A stretch of 32,373 nucleotides of DNA from Bacteroidales bacterium UBA5515 (lineage in GTDB: Bacteria; Bacteroidota; Bacteroidia; Bacteroidales; P3), in NCBI GenBank assembly GCA_002423895.1, contig DIOL01000001.1:39607-71979 (forward strand), written 5' to 3'. Under the pieces are notes generated by a model that was not told where the DNA came from, did not search any database, and saw nothing but the letters and a program-made list of their open reading frames with translations. Below are positions 1 through 8,029 of the stretch, piece after piece; the stretch's first letter is position 1, and the number at the start of each line of letters is the position of its first letter. The position numbers were made by a program, and so were the translations under genes.

Positions 1-695
1 TTGAAAAGGAAATTAACAATCTTGAAATAGTTATTTTAGATGATTCTTTTCAGCATAGGAAACTATCATTAGATCTTTCAATTTTATTAACTTCCTATTC
101 TTATCCATTTTTTAAAGACAAGATAATTCCTTTTGGACTTTTAAGAGAGCACAAGAATGGATATAAAAGAGCAGACTACATAATTATAACCAAATCTCCA
201 CAAAATTATTCAATGGGAGATAGAGTAGATTTTGAATCTAATCTAAGACCAAAGAAATATCAAAAAGTATTTTTCAGTCATACTGATTACAAACCTTTAT
301 ATGCTTTATTTGATAAGGAATCAACAATAAGCTTGGAAGACAATTCAGTAATTTTAATTACTGGAATTGCAGATAATAAGCCAATGATAGATTATATTTC
401 AGAAAAAACTACAATAATAGATAAGTTGGAGTTTTCTGATCATTATAATTTTACAAATAAGGATATTGAAAAACTTATAAATCTTTATAATTCCAAGAGA
501 CAAGAGAATACTATTATAATTACAACAGAGAAAGACTCAATGCGACTAAAAAACTTTGAGCAATTAACAAATTTGCCAATATATGTTCTTCCAATTGGAC
601 TTACAATTACTTCCTCAGTAAGTAAATCTGTTAATTTTAGAGAAATAATTTTAGATGATGTTAGAAAAAATAAAAGCTACAGCAAATTATATTAG
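1..695 (+). CDS. lpxK: Tetraacyldisaccharide 4'-kinase LpxK, C-terminal part (5' end outside window)
   Basis: Transfers the gamma-phosphate of ATP to the 4' position of the lipid A disaccharide at the inner membrane. The reading frame is open from base 3 with no need for an internal start. The first ATG, at 213, lies well inside the conserved region. Upstream of it the frame reads LDDSFQHRKL, matching the family's DDGFQHR motif, followed by an LLREH...KRADYIIITK stretch typical of LpxK. Near the end, ITTEKDSMRL matches the conserved TTEKDxxR segment. About 230 residues are present, so roughly the N-terminal third with the Walker A loop is missing. The 3' end overlaps the next gene by about 40 bases, which suggests translational coupling. 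Seen: the motifs and overlap. Known: LpxK function. Identification is firm. Confidence 0.93.
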   Translation, partial: EKEINNLEIVILDDSFQHRKLSLDLSILLTSYSYPFFKDKIIPFGLLREHKNGYKRADYIIITKSPQNYSMGDRVDFESNLRPKKYQKVFFSHTDYKPLYALFDKESTISLEDNSVILITGIADNKPMIDYISEKTTIIDKLEFSDHYNFTNKDIEKLINLYNSKRQENTIIITTEKDSMRLKNFEQLTNLPIYVLPIGLTITSSVSKSVNFREIILDDVRKNKSYSKLY

Positions 696-1467
696 AGACA
701 ATGTTAAAACAATGCCAAAGGTTGGAATTGTTTGTGGTAGTGGTTTGGCAAATATTGTAAATATAATTCAAACAGAAAAGGTGTTAGATTATTCTTCAAT
801 ACCAAATTTTGCTATTTCAACAGCCACAGGTCATAAAAGTAAATTAGTTTTTGGAACTCTTGCAGGAAAAGAAATTATTGCAATGCAAGGACGTTTCCAC
901 TATTATGAAGGTTATTCAATGCAAGAAGTTACTTTCCCAATAAGAGTAATGAAAGAATTGGGAGTTCAAACCTTAATACTAACAAATGCTGCAGGAGGAG
1001 TTAACCCAACTTTTAATGTTGGAGATATAATGATAATTGAAGATCATATAAATCTTTTACCAAATCCTTTGATTGGAAAGAATGATGAAAGATTAGGACT
1101 TCGTTTCCCTTCAATGAGCAGAGCTTACACTCCAAGTTTAATTGAAAAAGCAAAAGAGATTGCAAAAGAAAATAATATTGATATTAAACAAGGAGTTTAT
1201 TTAGGCAATTCTGGTCCAAGCTTTGAAACACCATCTGAATATAAATTTTATCATAAGGTTGGAGCTGATTGTGTTGGTATGAGTACAACTCCAGAAGTTA
1301 TTGTTGCAGCTCATTCGCAAATGGATGTTTTTGCAATGAGTCTTGTATCAAACGTGTTTAAGGAAGATGCAATTGAAGATCCAACTCACGATGAGGTTCT
1401 TCAGGCAGGTAAGAATGCGGAAGAAAAAATGATGCTATTGGTGGAAAAACTAATTGGAAGATTATAA
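655..1467 (+). CDS. punA: Purine nucleoside phosphorylase (inosine/guanosine type)
   Basis: Cytosolic enzyme that splits purine nucleosides with phosphate, giving the free base and ribose 1-phosphate for purine salvage. At 270 residues it has the usual length of the trimeric PNP class. Visible motifs are CGSGL near the N-terminus (phosphate loop), GRFHYYEG (about 80-87), LTNAAGGVN (about 109-117), and GPSFETPSEYKFYHKVGADCVGMSTTPE (about 185-212), which contains the base- and ribose-contacting residues. The start could be either of two adjacent ATGs (655 or 658). Both lie inside the end of lpxK in another frame. The stop overlaps the following start by one base (TAATG), so the run is very probably one transcript. 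The specificity for guanosine/inosine is inferred from family membership. Confidence 0.95.
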   Translation: MMLEKIKATANYIRDNVKTMPKVGIVCGSGLANIVNIIQTEKVLDYSSIPNFAISTATGHKSKLVFGTLAGKEIIAMQGRFHYYEGYSMQEVTFPIRVMKELGVQTLILTNAAGGVNPTFNVGDIMIIEDHINLLPNPLIGKNDERLGLRFPSMSRAYTPSLIEKAKEIAKENNIDIKQGVYLGNSGPSFETPSEYKFYHKVGADCVGMSTTPEVIVAAHSQMDVFAMSLVSNVFKEDAIEDPTHDEVLQAGKNAEEKMMLLVEKLIGRL

Positions 1468-2270
1468 TGAAGAAAGTATTAATTAAAGACATTATTGAAA
1501 CTCTTGAGAGCTTTGCTCCTTTAGAATGGCAGGAAGATTACGATAATTCAGGATTGACTTTAGGAGATATTAATAATGAATGCAGCGGAGTTTATGTTTG
1601 TTTAGACTTATCTTTAGAAATAGTAGAAAATGCAATTGAAAACAAATGTAATTTAATAGTTTCGCATCATCCTATAATTTTCAATGGTATAAAGAAGATT
1701 GATTTTTATTCAACCTTAGGTAAAATAATAATTAGAGCAATTAAAAATGATATTTCAATTTATTCTGCTCACACAAATCTTGATAATGCTTTTAATGGAG
1801 TAAATGGAATATTAGCAGAGAAAATAGGGCTTCAAAATTTTAAACCACTAAGTTCTGACTTAATATTTAATAATGATAATTATTTAGGAGCCGGAGGAAT
1901 TGGAGAATTAAAAGAAATAATGGATACTGAAGATTTTCTTCAAATGTTAAAAACAAACCTTAACCTAAGTCAAATAAAATTTAATTCCCATAAACAAAAA
2001 CAAATAAAAAAAGTTGCAATTTGTGGAGGAAGTGGCAGTTTTTTGATTGATGAAGCAGTTAAAAATAAGGCAGATATTTTCATTACTGGTGAAATAAAAT
2101 ATCACGATTTAATTGATAACGATAACATAATATTACTTGCAGAGATAGGGCATTTTGAAAGCGAACAATTTATAAAAGAAAGGATTATTGCAGTTCTTTA
2201 TGAAAAGTTTTGTAATTTTGTGCCCTTAATTTCCGATAAGACCGCAAATAGAGTAAAATATATTAAATAA
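1467..2270 (+). CDS. Nif3-like dinuclear metal centre protein (YbgI/NIF3 family)
   Basis: Member of the Nif3/YbgI family, often labelled GTP cyclohydrolase 1 type 2 homolog. It forms toroidal hexamers with a two-metal site. The biochemical role is not settled. Metal-ligand motifs are visible: SHHPIIF (about 66-72), SAHTNLDNAF (about 99-108) and, near the C-terminus, GHFESEQF. GEIKYHD is a further family signature. At 267 residues the protein matches the short form such as E. coli YbgI. Many Bacteroidota homologs are roughly 360 residues because of an inserted PII-like domain, which appears to be absent here. The start overlaps the stop of the upstream gene, and the zinc-ribbon protein follows after 9 bases. 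This Nif3/zinc-ribbon pairing is common in other bacteria (known neighbourhood). Confidence 0.9.
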   Translation: MKKVLIKDIIETLESFAPLEWQEDYDNSGLTLGDINNECSGVYVCLDLSLEIVENAIENKCNLIVSHHPIIFNGIKKIDFYSTLGKIIIRAIKNDISIYSAHTNLDNAFNGVNGILAEKIGLQNFKPLSSDLIFNNDNYLGAGGIGELKEIMDTEDFLQMLKTNLNLSQIKFNSHKQKQIKKVAICGGSGSFLIDEAVKNKADIFITGEIKYHDLIDNDNIILLAEIGHFESEQFIKERIIAVLYEKFCNFVPLISDKTANRVKYIK

Positions 2271-2279
2271 TAAATCATA

Positions 2280-3092
2280 ATGGCAAAGAAAGTTACAGCA
2301 AAAACAAAAGAAGAAGCAAAGGTTACTCAATTCATTAAGAGCGATGAAGCAGACATTACAGTTGAAAAGAGATTGGTTGCTATGTATAAATTACAGCAAA
2401 TTGATTCTCAAATAGACCGTATTAGAATAATAAGAGGAGAGTTGCCTTTAGAGGTTCAAGACCTTGAAGACGAAATTGCAGGATTGGAAACAAGAATTGA
2501 AAAATTTAAAGCTGAAGAAGTTGCTTTAAATCAAAAGAATCTTGAGAAAAAAACAATGATTGCTGACTGTAATGCTTTAATTAAGAAGTACTCAACACAA
2601 CAAAATAATGTTAGAAATAATCGTGAATACGAATCTCTAACTAAAGAAATTGAATTCCAAAACTTGGAAATCCAACTTTGCGAAAAGAGAATTAAGGAAG
2701 CTAATGCTGAAATAGAACGCCAAAAGCAAGAAATGGAAAGAATTAAAACCATTTTGGAAGATAAGAAAAAAGACCTTGAAATTAAGAAATCTGAATTAGA
2801 CGAGATTATTGCTGAAACTCAAGAAAAAGAAAGAGTATTGTTGGAAGAAAGTAAGGAAAATGAGAAATTAATTGAAGATAGATATTTAACAGCTTATCAA
2901 AAAATAAGAGCTAATTCAAGAAATGGACTGGCTGTTGTTGAAGTTGATAGAGATGCCTGTGGTGGATGTTTCAACAAAATTCCTCACCAAAGACAAATGG
3001 ATATTAGAATGCACAAAAAAGTTATTGTTTGCGAATACTGTGGAAGAATCTTGGTTGACCAAGCTATTGTTGCAGAAGTAGAGCAAGCATAA
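2280..3092 (+). CDS. Coiled-coil protein with C-terminal C4 zinc ribbon (DUF164/CdsZ-like)
   Basis: A 270-residue protein in two parts. Residues about 30-195 are rich in E, K, I and L and form long heptad-like helices, predicted as a coiled-coil hairpin. Near the C-terminus two CxxC pairs occur, CGGC (about 227-230) and CEYC (about 251-254). They are separated by a short loop with HQRQMDIR, which is the layout of the zf-RING_7/DUF164 zinc ribbon. Family members have been linked to binding of nucleic acids or protein partners, but no role can be assigned here. The residues before about 30 are a charged, low-complexity tail. The gene sits 9 bases after the Nif3 gene and its stop overlaps the pyrC start (TAATG), so it belongs to the same transcript. 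Confidence 0.88.
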   Translation: MAKKVTAKTKEEAKVTQFIKSDEADITVEKRLVAMYKLQQIDSQIDRIRIIRGELPLEVQDLEDEIAGLETRIEKFKAEEVALNQKNLEKKTMIADCNALIKKYSTQQNNVRNNREYESLTKEIEFQNLEIQLCEKRIKEANAEIERQKQEMERIKTILEDKKKDLEIKKSELDEIIAETQEKERVLLEESKENEKLIEDRYLTAYQKIRANSRNGLAVVEVDRDACGGCFNKIPHQRQMDIRMHKKVIVCEYCGRILVDQAIVAEVEQA

Positions 3093-4396
3093 TGCCCAAT
3101 TATAAATATATTCACTTAGCTCAAATTGCTGAAGGTCTTAGTTTAAAAGCAGTAAATGTTCTGATTGAGGACGAAAAAATAATTAAGATTTCTGAAAATG
3201 AAATCAATAATTTGCCTTCTCAAACAGAAATTATAGAGGCTAAGGGTTTAGTTTTGCTGCCTGGAATTATTGATATACACGTACATTTTCGTGAGCCAGG
3301 ATTAGAAAATAAAGCAGATATGCTTTCTGAGTCAAGAGCTGCTGTTGCTGGAGGAATAACCACTGTTTTTGATATGCCAAACACAATTCCTCCAACAACT
3401 AATCTTCAAGCCTTAACTGAAAAAATTAAACTTGCAGAAGAAAAAATGTTATGCAACTACAAGTTCTATCTTGGCATAACTAATAATAATTTGGAAGAAG
3501 CTCTAAGCATTGACCCTGATCTAATTTGTGGCTATAAAATTTACCTTGGCTCATCAACAGGAGATATGTTGGTTGATAAGGCTCAAGCAATTGAAGGATT
3601 GTTTGAAAATAGCAAAATGATTATTACTGCACATTGTGAAGACGAAAAAAGAATCAGAGAAAACACTGCCAAATACAAAGAATTATATCCAAATAATGAT
3701 GCTCCATCTTCAATTCATCCATTAGTAAGAGATGTTGAGGCTTGCTATTTGTCAACAAAGTTTGCAATTGATATGGCAAAAGGTAAAACGAAACTAAATA
3801 TTGCTCATATAACAACTGAAAAAGAATTATCATTACTCCAAAAAGGAAAGATTGACTCCAAAAATATTACTGCAGAAGTTTCTCCAATTCATCTCTGGTT
3901 TGAAGAAAAGGATTTTGAACGCTTGGGTAATAAAATAAAATGTAATCCTTCCGTTAAAAGCAAAACAGATAGAGAAGCACTACGAAAAGCTTTACGTGAG
4001 GATAAAATAGATTTTGTGGCAACTGACCATGCACCTCATTTAATCGAAGAAAAAGAAAAACCATATTTTCAATCTCCATCAGGTATTCCTTCAATTCAGT
4101 TCTCATTAAACATAATGCTTGAACTGGTTAAGCAAGGAGAGTTATCACTTTCGCAGCTTCAAGAAAAAATGTGTCATAATCCAGCCACCTATTTCCAATT
4201 AGATAAAAGAGGATACATTGAGGAAGGCTACTATGCCGATTTGGTATTGGTTGATTTGAATGGTAAAACCCAAGTAAATAAAGAAACAATTCTGTCAAAA
4301 TGCAATTGGTCTCCTTTTGAAGGAGAAACATTCAACTCAAAGATCGTTTCAACCTTTGTAAATGGTGATATTGTCTATCATAATTCAAATAAATAA
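3092..4396 (+). CDS. pyrC: Dihydroorotase
   Basis: Catalyses reversible cyclisation of N-carbamoyl-L-aspartate to dihydroorotate in de novo pyrimidine synthesis. The 434-residue chain is of the long class I type. Amidohydrolase motifs appear in order: DIHVHFREPG (zinc ligands HxH, about 61-70), GGITTVFDMPNT (about 87-98), GYKIYLGSS (the lysine is the likely carboxylated metal bridge), ITAHCEDE, NIAHITT, and FVATDHAPH with the catalytic aspartate (about 308-316). The C-terminal DLVLVDL is the usual small beta domain. It is the last gene of the run starting with lpxK and is followed directly by a strong hairpin terminator. The start codon overlaps the previous stop by one base. Identification is firm. 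Confidence 0.95.
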   Translation: MPNYKYIHLAQIAEGLSLKAVNVLIEDEKIIKISENEINNLPSQTEIIEAKGLVLLPGIIDIHVHFREPGLENKADMLSESRAAVAGGITTVFDMPNTIPPTTNLQALTEKIKLAEEKMLCNYKFYLGITNNNLEEALSIDPDLICGYKIYLGSSTGDMLVDKAQAIEGLFENSKMIITAHCEDEKRIRENTAKYKELYPNNDAPSSIHPLVRDVEACYLSTKFAIDMAKGKTKLNIAHITTEKELSLLQKGKIDSKNITAEVSPIHLWFEEKDFERLGNKIKCNPSVKSKTDREALRKALREDKIDFVATDHAPHLIEEKEKPYFQSPSGIPSIQFSLNIMLELVKQGELSLSQLQEKMCHNPATYFQLDKRGYIEEGYYADLVLVDLNGKTQVNKETILSKCNWSPFEGETFNSKIVSTFVNGDIVYHNSNK

Positions 4397-4406
4397 TTTA
4401 ATAATT

Positions 4407-4468
4407 AAAAACTAATAACCCTATTAATCTATTAAATATTAATAGTCTATAGGGTTATTAGTTTTTTT
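4407..4468 (+). terminator. Long two-tier hairpin terminator after pyrC
   Basis: A perfect 18-base inverted repeat, left arm 4407-4424 and right arm 4449-4466, encloses a second 7-base stem (CTATTAA 4429-4435, TTAATAG 4439-4445) with a 3-base ATA loop. The right arm ends in a run of T (4462-4468). The left arm starts with five A, so the structure could stop transcription from either side. It lies 11 bases after the pyrC stop. The stem is much longer than needed for termination. Confidence 0.9.
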
Positions 4469-4505
4469 GTTTATATAAATTAATCTATTAGATTAAAGTT
4501 ATTTG

Positions 4506-4513
4506 TACCTTTG
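4506..4513 (+). promoter_or_regulatory. Possible -7 promoter box (TACCTTTG)
   Basis: Matches the Bacteroidota -7 consensus TAnnTTTG, 67 bases before the ATG at 4581 and downstream of the pyrC terminator. No TTG/TTTG -33 box is seen at the usual distance of about 19-23 bases, so the call rests on one element only. Confidence 0.4.
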
Positions 4514-4580
4514 AGCGTATTAATCTTTGAAACTTTTTATTCAAAGATGTATTTGTTGAATCTTAATTAATACAAATCTC

Positions 4581-5441
4581 ATGCGAAAATTATTGTTTAT
4601 ACTTTTGTTTATTCCGTTTATCTCATTAGGTCAGAAAGATTATTTTAATGAATTGGTTTATGCTGATAGTTTAATCCAAAATAATCAAATAGAATTAGCA
4701 TATTCACAATTAAAAAATTTAGAGAAAACAATTCCAAAATCAGATTCTTTATACGATTACTCAAAAATTTATTTGATAGATGTAATTTCCTACTTAGAAA
4801 ATAATAGTCGTTTGAATGAAGATTTTAGTAAGTCATTAGAATACGGATTAGAGGCATTAGATTTATTAAAAAAAGAGAATAAACTATTTAATAAAGAGTT
4901 TGCAGAACGAAAACCATATATGATTAAGAATATAGCTGTTTCATATTCTGGACTTAAAGATTACAAAAAAGCAAAAAAATATAAAGATTTACTCTACAAA
5001 GCTTATAAGCATAAGACTCTCCCTGAAGGTATTAATGAGTATTTTAATTTTGACTTTTTTAAATTAGACGACAAAAATATATGGGGATATGAATGGTTTG
5101 AAGAACTACCTAAAGATAGATTTTCTACAAGTTTTACCAAAATAGTTTATTACATATATAGCACAAATCCTGATGGTAGTGATAAGGATCAGTTATATAG
5201 ATTACATGTTATAATGTTTCATGGTAAAAATGAAAATTTTGATTATGTAATGGACAAAAGATTTGAAACTGAAACGGAGGAGATAGAAGGAACAATGTAT
5301 TCATTTATTTACAAAGAAGATATTGATTTTGAAAAATTACATAATGATGTGATTCAAATAGTGAAAAAAGATATTCAATCTGATACAAAAAGAGTTAGAT
5401 CAAAAGATTCACAAAATAGTAAAATAGAAATTGAACTATAA
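4581..5441 (+). CDS. Exported protein of unknown function
   Basis: Not recognised. The 286-residue product begins with a signal peptide: MRK, then a hydrophobic stretch to about residue 16, with a likely cut after LGQ, and no lipobox. The mature protein starts with helical, charged segments that resemble a degenerate TPR region (about 20-140: paired helices such as ELAYSQLKNLEK and SGLKDYKKAKKYKDLLYKAYK). The second half (about 155-270) is more mixed, with IVYYIYSTNPDGSDKDQLYR and a hydrophilic KSKDSQNSK tail. It probably acts in the periplasm or at the outer membrane. The gene starts a new unit after the pyrC terminator and is followed 38 bases later by another exported TPR-like protein on the same strand, so the two may be co-transcribed. 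Confidence 0.75.
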   Translation: MRKLLFILLFIPFISLGQKDYFNELVYADSLIQNNQIELAYSQLKNLEKTIPKSDSLYDYSKIYLIDVISYLENNSRLNEDFSKSLEYGLEALDLLKKENKLFNKEFAERKPYMIKNIAVSYSGLKDYKKAKKYKDLLYKAYKHKTLPEGINEYFNFDFFKLDDKNIWGYEWFEELPKDRFSTSFTKIVYYIYSTNPDGSDKDQLYRLHVIMFHGKNENFDYVMDKRFETETEEIEGTMYSFIYKEDIDFEKLHNDVIQIVKKDIQSDTKRVRSKDSQNSKIEIEL

Positions 5442-5479
5442 AATATAAACAAGTATTCTCCTTTTAATAATTATAAACA

Positions 5480-6394
5480 ATGCAAAAAAGATTTTTAGTT
5501 TTAAGCCTTAGTCTAATTTTTAGTCTTAATAATTGTTTTTCTCAGAGTTTCAAAGAAAAATTTGATTATTTAATTGAAGTAAACGATACAATTGGACAAC
5601 AGCAAATTTTGGATAATTGGGAAAAGTTTGATATTAATGACCCTGAACTCTATGTTGCCTATTTTAATTATTATGTAAATAAGAGTCATCAAGAAACCAT
5701 TACTCTTGGTCAGGATCCTCAAGGAGAGGTTGTTTATCAAATTATGGATCAAGACTCATCCCAAAAAGAACCAGTAGGATATTTATATGGTGGTTCTTCT
5801 TATGACTTAAAGATTTTAAGCAAAGGTTTTGATTGGATTAGTAAAGGGATTGAAAAACATCCAAATAGATTGGATATGAGATTTGGAAAGGTTTATGCAT
5901 ATGGTCAAATTGAAGACTATGATAATTTTACAAAAGAAATATTAAGTGCTATTGACTACTCATCAAAGAATAAGAATAATTGGACTTGGTCAGAGAATAA
6001 ACCAGTTGAAGATTCTAAAAAAGTATTCTTAGGTTCAATTCAAGATTATCAAATTCAATTATACCAAACAGGAAAAGATAGTTTGCTAAATAATATGATT
6101 CAAATTGCAGAAAGAATATTAAAGTACTATCCAGATCATGTTGAAAGTTTAACAAACCTCTCAATAATTTCTATTTTTAATGAACATTATGACCAGGCTA
6201 TAGATAATTTATTAAAAGCATACAAACTGAATCCAAAAGATTATATTGTTCATTACAATTTAGCAAATGCGTATAAATTAAAAGGAGATAATAAAAACTC
6301 TATCAAATACTATAAGTTAGTTATTAAGTATGGAGATCAAGAATCAATAGATTATGCTAAAGAACAAATTCAGTTTTTGGAAGAGAAAAAATAA
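5480..6394 (+). CDS. Exported tetratricopeptide-repeat protein
   Basis: A 304-residue protein with a signal peptide (MQKRFLVLSLSLIFSLNNCFSQ, cut probably after FSQ; the internal cysteine at about 19 is not in a good lipobox). The C-terminal third carries recognisable TPR units: ILKYYPDHVESLTNLSIISIFNEHYDQAIDNLLKAYKLNPKDYIVHYNLANAYKLKGDNKNSIKYYKLVI region at about 211-280. The conserved small and aromatic positions and the terminal NP/DP turns are visible there. The N-terminal two thirds hold a G-rich turn (VGYLYGGSSYDL) and a WISKGIEKHPNR helix that may be a further divergent repeat. It probably serves as a scaffold in the periplasm. The partner and pathway are unknown. It lies 38 bases after the preceding exported orphan and is followed by 261 noncoding bases before nqrA. 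Confidence 0.78.
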   Translation: MQKRFLVLSLSLIFSLNNCFSQSFKEKFDYLIEVNDTIGQQQILDNWEKFDINDPELYVAYFNYYVNKSHQETITLGQDPQGEVVYQIMDQDSSQKEPVGYLYGGSSYDLKILSKGFDWISKGIEKHPNRLDMRFGKVYAYGQIEDYDNFTKEILSAIDYSSKNKNNWTWSENKPVEDSKKVFLGSIQDYQIQLYQTGKDSLLNNMIQIAERILKYYPDHVESLTNLSIISIFNEHYDQAIDNLLKAYKLNPKDYIVHYNLANAYKLKGDNKNSIKYYKLVIKYGDQESIDYAKEQIQFLEEKK

Positions 6395-6599
6395 ATACTT
6401 TCAAGTAGAATATTAAGAAATTTTCACCAAAATATGGTTCTCTTTTTTTAGAAAGAATCATTTTTAATTTCATTATTTCCCTCTAATCTTCATTTTCCCT
6501 TCTTGGAGTTTATATTCAATTATTTGTATTAAAAAAATCATTTAGTTTTCAAGAGTAAATTATATTTGTTTTTTATTTTTTTATTCGGCACTTTAGATG

Positions 6600-6607
6600 T
6601 AATTTTG
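6600..6607 (+). promoter_or_regulatory. Possible -7 box for the nqr operon (TAATTTTG)
   Basis: TAATTTTG fits TAnnTTTG, 49 bases before the nqrA ATG at 6656. An alternative, TATATTTG, lies at 6561-6568. Neither has a clear TTG -33 box at normal spacing. The rest of 6395-6655 is AT-rich and holds no convincing ORF or hairpin. Confidence 0.35.
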
Positions 6608-6655
6608 TAAATTATTTTAGATCAAAATTCTATTTAAAAACTGATATAATATTTT

Positions 6656-8029
6656 ATGTCTGATATAATTAAAATTAAGAAAGGTTTTGACATTAAGATT
6701 TCAGGCAAGGCAATTGAGAAGGTTTCTTCTCCAATGGTTTCTTCCTATGCTCTTAAACCTACTGACTATATTGGCATAACGCCAAAGCTTTTAGTTAAAG
6801 AAGGTGATAGAGTTAAGGCAGGTAGTCCTGTTTTCTATTCAAAACTAAATGAAAAAATCCTCTTCACTTCTTCAGTAAGTGGGACAATAGAATCCATACA
6901 AAGAGGAGATAAAAGAGCTATCGAAGAAATTATCATTCTGGCTGATAGCACACAAGAGTACGAAGATTTTGGAACAGATTCTCTTGCTTCAATGCAAAGA
7001 GAAAACGTTGTTGAAAAACTCCTTAAATCGGGACTATGGACTTTAATTAGACAAAGACCATATTCAACAATTCCAAATTCTGAAGTTCAACCAAAATGTA
7101 TTATAGTTAAGGGTTTCGATTCTTCTCCTCTTGGAGCAGATTACAATTTTCTACTTAAGGGGAAGGGAACTGATTTGCAGTTGGGAGTTGATGTTTTACG
7201 AAAACTTACTTCTGGGAAAATACATGTAAACATTAGTGCCACACAAACCACTTGCGATGAACTTTTGAGATTGGAGAATGTTCAAATAAATCGTTTCGAA
7301 GGACCTCATCCATCAGGGAATGTAAGCGTTCAAATAGCAAATATTGACCCAATTAATAAGGGAGATATTATTTGGTATATTGATGCTCAAGATTTGGCAA
7401 TTGTTGGAAAATTATTTGCATCTGGAAAACTTGAAATGCAAAAGACAATAGCTTTAGTTGGACCTGAGGTTAAAAATCCACAATACTTTAGCGTTAGGTT
7501 TGGAGCTTGTGTTTCTTCAATTGTTGAAAACAATGTAAATACAGATAAAAACCTAAGATATATTAGTGGAAACATTCTTACAGGAATTTCAATATCTGCC
7601 AATGGATATATTGGAACTTATGATAATTTAATTTCCGTTATTGAAGAAGGAGATTATTATGAGTTTTTAGGATGGATAACACCTGGGATAAAGAAATTCA
7701 GTCTTTCAAGAACATTCCTTTCTGGATTTTGCAATCTTTTACCTTCAAAGTTTAGAAAGCCAGCTCAAATAGACACCAATTTGCATGGAGGAAAGCGTGC
7801 TTTGGTTCTGACAGGAGAGTTTGAAAAGGTTTTGCCTTTAGACATCTATCCAATGCAATTAATAAAAGCTTGTATAATTGAAGATATTGACCTTATGGAA
7901 CAATTGGGTATTTATGAGGTTGATGCAGAAGATTTCGCACTTTGCGAAGTAATTGATGTTTCAAAAACAGATATTCAACAAATAATTCGTAATGGTCTTG
8001 AACTAATTAGAAAGGAGATGGGAGAATGA
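6656..8029 (+). CDS. nqrA: Na+-translocating NADH:quinone reductase subunit A
   Basis: Largest soluble subunit of the sodium-pumping NADH dehydrogenase, attached to the cytoplasmic face of the membrane complex. The complex oxidises NADH, reduces quinone and exports Na+. The product is 457 residues, normal for NqrA. Seen: an N-terminal barrel-sandwich region (IKKGFDIKISGKA; KLLVKEGDRVKAGSPVFYSK, about 44-63), as in RnfC/NqrA proteins, and the central VGPEVKNPQYFSVRFGACVSSI block. The C-terminal part contains LPLDIYPMQLIKACIIEDIDLMEQLGIYEVDAEDFALCEVI, characteristic of NqrA. It is the first gene of a six-gene operon in the standard order A-F. Its stop overlaps the nqrB start (ATGA), which implies coupled translation. 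Confidence 0.96.
   Translation: MSDIIKIKKGFDIKISGKAIEKVSSPMVSSYALKPTDYIGITPKLLVKEGDRVKAGSPVFYSKLNEKILFTSSVSGTIESIQRGDKRAIEEIIILADSTQEYEDFGTDSLASMQRENVVEKLLKSGLWTLIRQRPYSTIPNSEVQPKCIIVKGFDSSPLGADYNFLLKGKGTDLQLGVDVLRKLTSGKIHVNISATQTTCDELLRLENVQINRFEGPHPSGNVSVQIANIDPINKGDIIWYIDAQDLAIVGKLFASGKLEMQKTIALVGPEVKNPQYFSVRFGACVSSIVENNVNTDKNLRYISGNILTGISISANGYIGTYDNLISVIEEGDYYEFLGWITPGIKKFSLSRTFLSGFCNLLPSKFRKPAQIDTNLHGGKRALVLTGEFEKVLPLDIYPMQLIKACIIEDIDLMEQLGIYEVDAEDFALCEVIDVSKTDIQQIIRNGLELIRKEMGE

Noticed and set aside
213..215. ATG as the start of the first gene
   Set aside because: Upstream codons in the same frame encode conserved LpxK motifs, so this ATG is an internal methionine and the gene begins outside the window.
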